From Apoderus coryli (Eukaryota > Arthropoda > Insecta > Coleoptera > Attelabidae): a DNA stretch of 64,000 bases. Location: NCBI GenBank assembly GCA_911728435.2, contig OU452204.1, positions 3,472,001 through 3,536,000 on the forward strand, read 5' to 3'. The translations under genes were made by a program, and so were the position numbers. Below the pieces are notes generated by a model that worked only from the letters and a program-made list of their open reading frames with translations, did not search any database and had not been told where the DNA came from. Within the stretch, counting starts at the first letter, position 1. Each line of letters opens with the position of its first letter. Positions 63,404-64,000 of the stretch are shown piece after piece.

Positions 63404-63501
63404 GTAAGAATAGCACTTTAACACGTTCACTGCTGATGACACTGATGTTTTTACTATCTAAGAATGCTCTTTTGAATTATTATGTTAAAAAAAACCTGTT
63501 A

Positions 63502-63855
63502 TGTAAAAGGATGTGTTTGGCGACATCTAGTTTTATTGTTGGTAGTACGCCGAGTGAACAACAGTTCCTATATCGACTGCCTGGGAGGTCTCTGACCCCA
63601 TAAAGCAACTACCAACACATAGACGCGCCGATACTCCCTTAAGCGGGATCGCATATATTTGGAATGGGCTTGTTTAACAAATCTCTGTACCGTTTGTGGT
63701 ATATACCACATTATTTACGAGAGTTTGGCTGTCAACTACTGACCGATCACCACTGATGAGTCGTGGATCGACGAAACGGCCGTCTGGTGAAAGTATAGTG
63801 GTTGACAGACAAACTCTCGGATTTTAAGTCTTGTTTTGTTAAACAAGCCCATTGC
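63502..63855 (+). mobile_element. Hammerhead-ribozyme retroelement, copy 2 (simple form)
   Basis: Flanked by AAAAAAACCTGTTA (63488-63501 and 63856-63869), a 14-bp target duplication. Contains the 5' block (63502-63661), a 19-bp inverted repeat AATGGGCTTGTTTAACAAA (63663-63681, with its complement at 63835-63853) and the hammerhead between. Sense orientation in MED23 intron 13. No coding capacity. Confidence 0.82.
63719..63818 (+). ncRNA. Hammerhead ribozyme, type I, extended stem I (copy 2)
   Basis: CTGATGA 63753-63759, stem II GTCG/CGAC with loop TGGAT (TTGAT in copy 1), GAAA 63773-63776, stem III ACGGCCGT, cleavage expected after 63784. Stem I and its internal loop are identical to copy 1. 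It would be transcribed in the MED23 pre-mRNA. Confidence 0.86.
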
Positions 63856-64000
63856 AAAAAAACCTGTTAGCCTGGTGGTAACTATATATTGTCAGCAGTG
63901 AACGTGTTAATGACTTCAACTCCTATAAAAGTGATATATGTTCTGGACATAAAGTATCGAAATCGATCGTCAAAGAGTGCGATGCACACACGATTTTAAT

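Larger units (their letters stand above)
61114..62734 (+). mobile_element. Mariner with duplicated inverted 3' end, interrupted by a LINE
   Basis: TA flanks both ends (61112-61113, 62735-62736). TIRs begin CGAGGCATGTTTTTTAAGTA. Inverted similarity extends far past a normal TIR: 61114-61329 is the reverse complement of 62511-62734 except for an 11-nt gap. A plus LINE occupies 61330-62062. Confidence 0.75.

Noticed and set aside
1..64000. tRNA, rRNA or prokaryotic-type regulatory features
   Set aside because: I found no cloverleaf with A/B boxes or rRNA segments by eye, and the genes are clearly spliced eukaryotic ones. A tRNAscan or Infernal run would be needed to exclude degenerate copies.

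Overview
This window is an intron-rich, AT-rich arthropod genome segment, most likely from an insect. The order cannot be fixed from the sequence. Two conserved host genes lie head to head. RAD50 runs leftwards from an ATG at 15687, with its 5' third in view and the rest off the left edge. MED23 (Mediator subunit 23) runs rightwards from an ATG at 17755, with 13 exons and about 1,230 codons in view and the C-terminal tenth off the right edge. Every RAD50 and MED23 junction given here was placed by hand from GT/AG sites, phase continuity and protein-family continuity. The roughly 2 kb between the two starts looks like a shared bidirectional promoter with three exact TATCGATA 8-mers and NRF1/YY1-like motifs.

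Nearly everything else is transposable-element debris in the introns. 1-6204: LINE pieces left of RAD50 exon 5, including a LINE nested inside another LINE. 6847-14741: RAD50 intron 3, with a hammerhead-ribozyme retroelement carrying a 118-bp perfect inverted duplication, a 5'-truncated LINE, and a LINE inserted into another LINE. 18524-21356: MED23 intron 1, two LINEs, the second ending 16 bp before the splice acceptor. 21568-31202: intron 2, a complete Penelope-like element with hammerhead motifs in its termini, LINE fragments and a candidate solo LTR. 31300-45294: intron 3 (14 kb), a spliced antisense THAP-domain gene that looks like the N-terminal half of a P-element-type transposase, broken by a CFDP2/RTE-like LINE, then several large LINEs, one with an uninterrupted 905-codon frame. 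46347-62903: further LINE, mariner and Penelope fragments. 63502-63855: a second, simpler copy of the hammerhead retroelement in MED23 intron 13.

RAD50 acts in the Mre11-Rad50-Nbs1 DNA-break complex and MED23 in the Mediator tail. They are housekeeping genes and share a divergent promoter rather than a pathway. The most unusual content is RNA-level. There are two full, core-intact hammerheads in a short retroelement with 14-17 bp target duplications, Penelope-associated hammerheads in intact and decayed states, and a covarying 3'-terminal stem-loop, often capped by a GNRA tetraloop, shared by many LINE copies.
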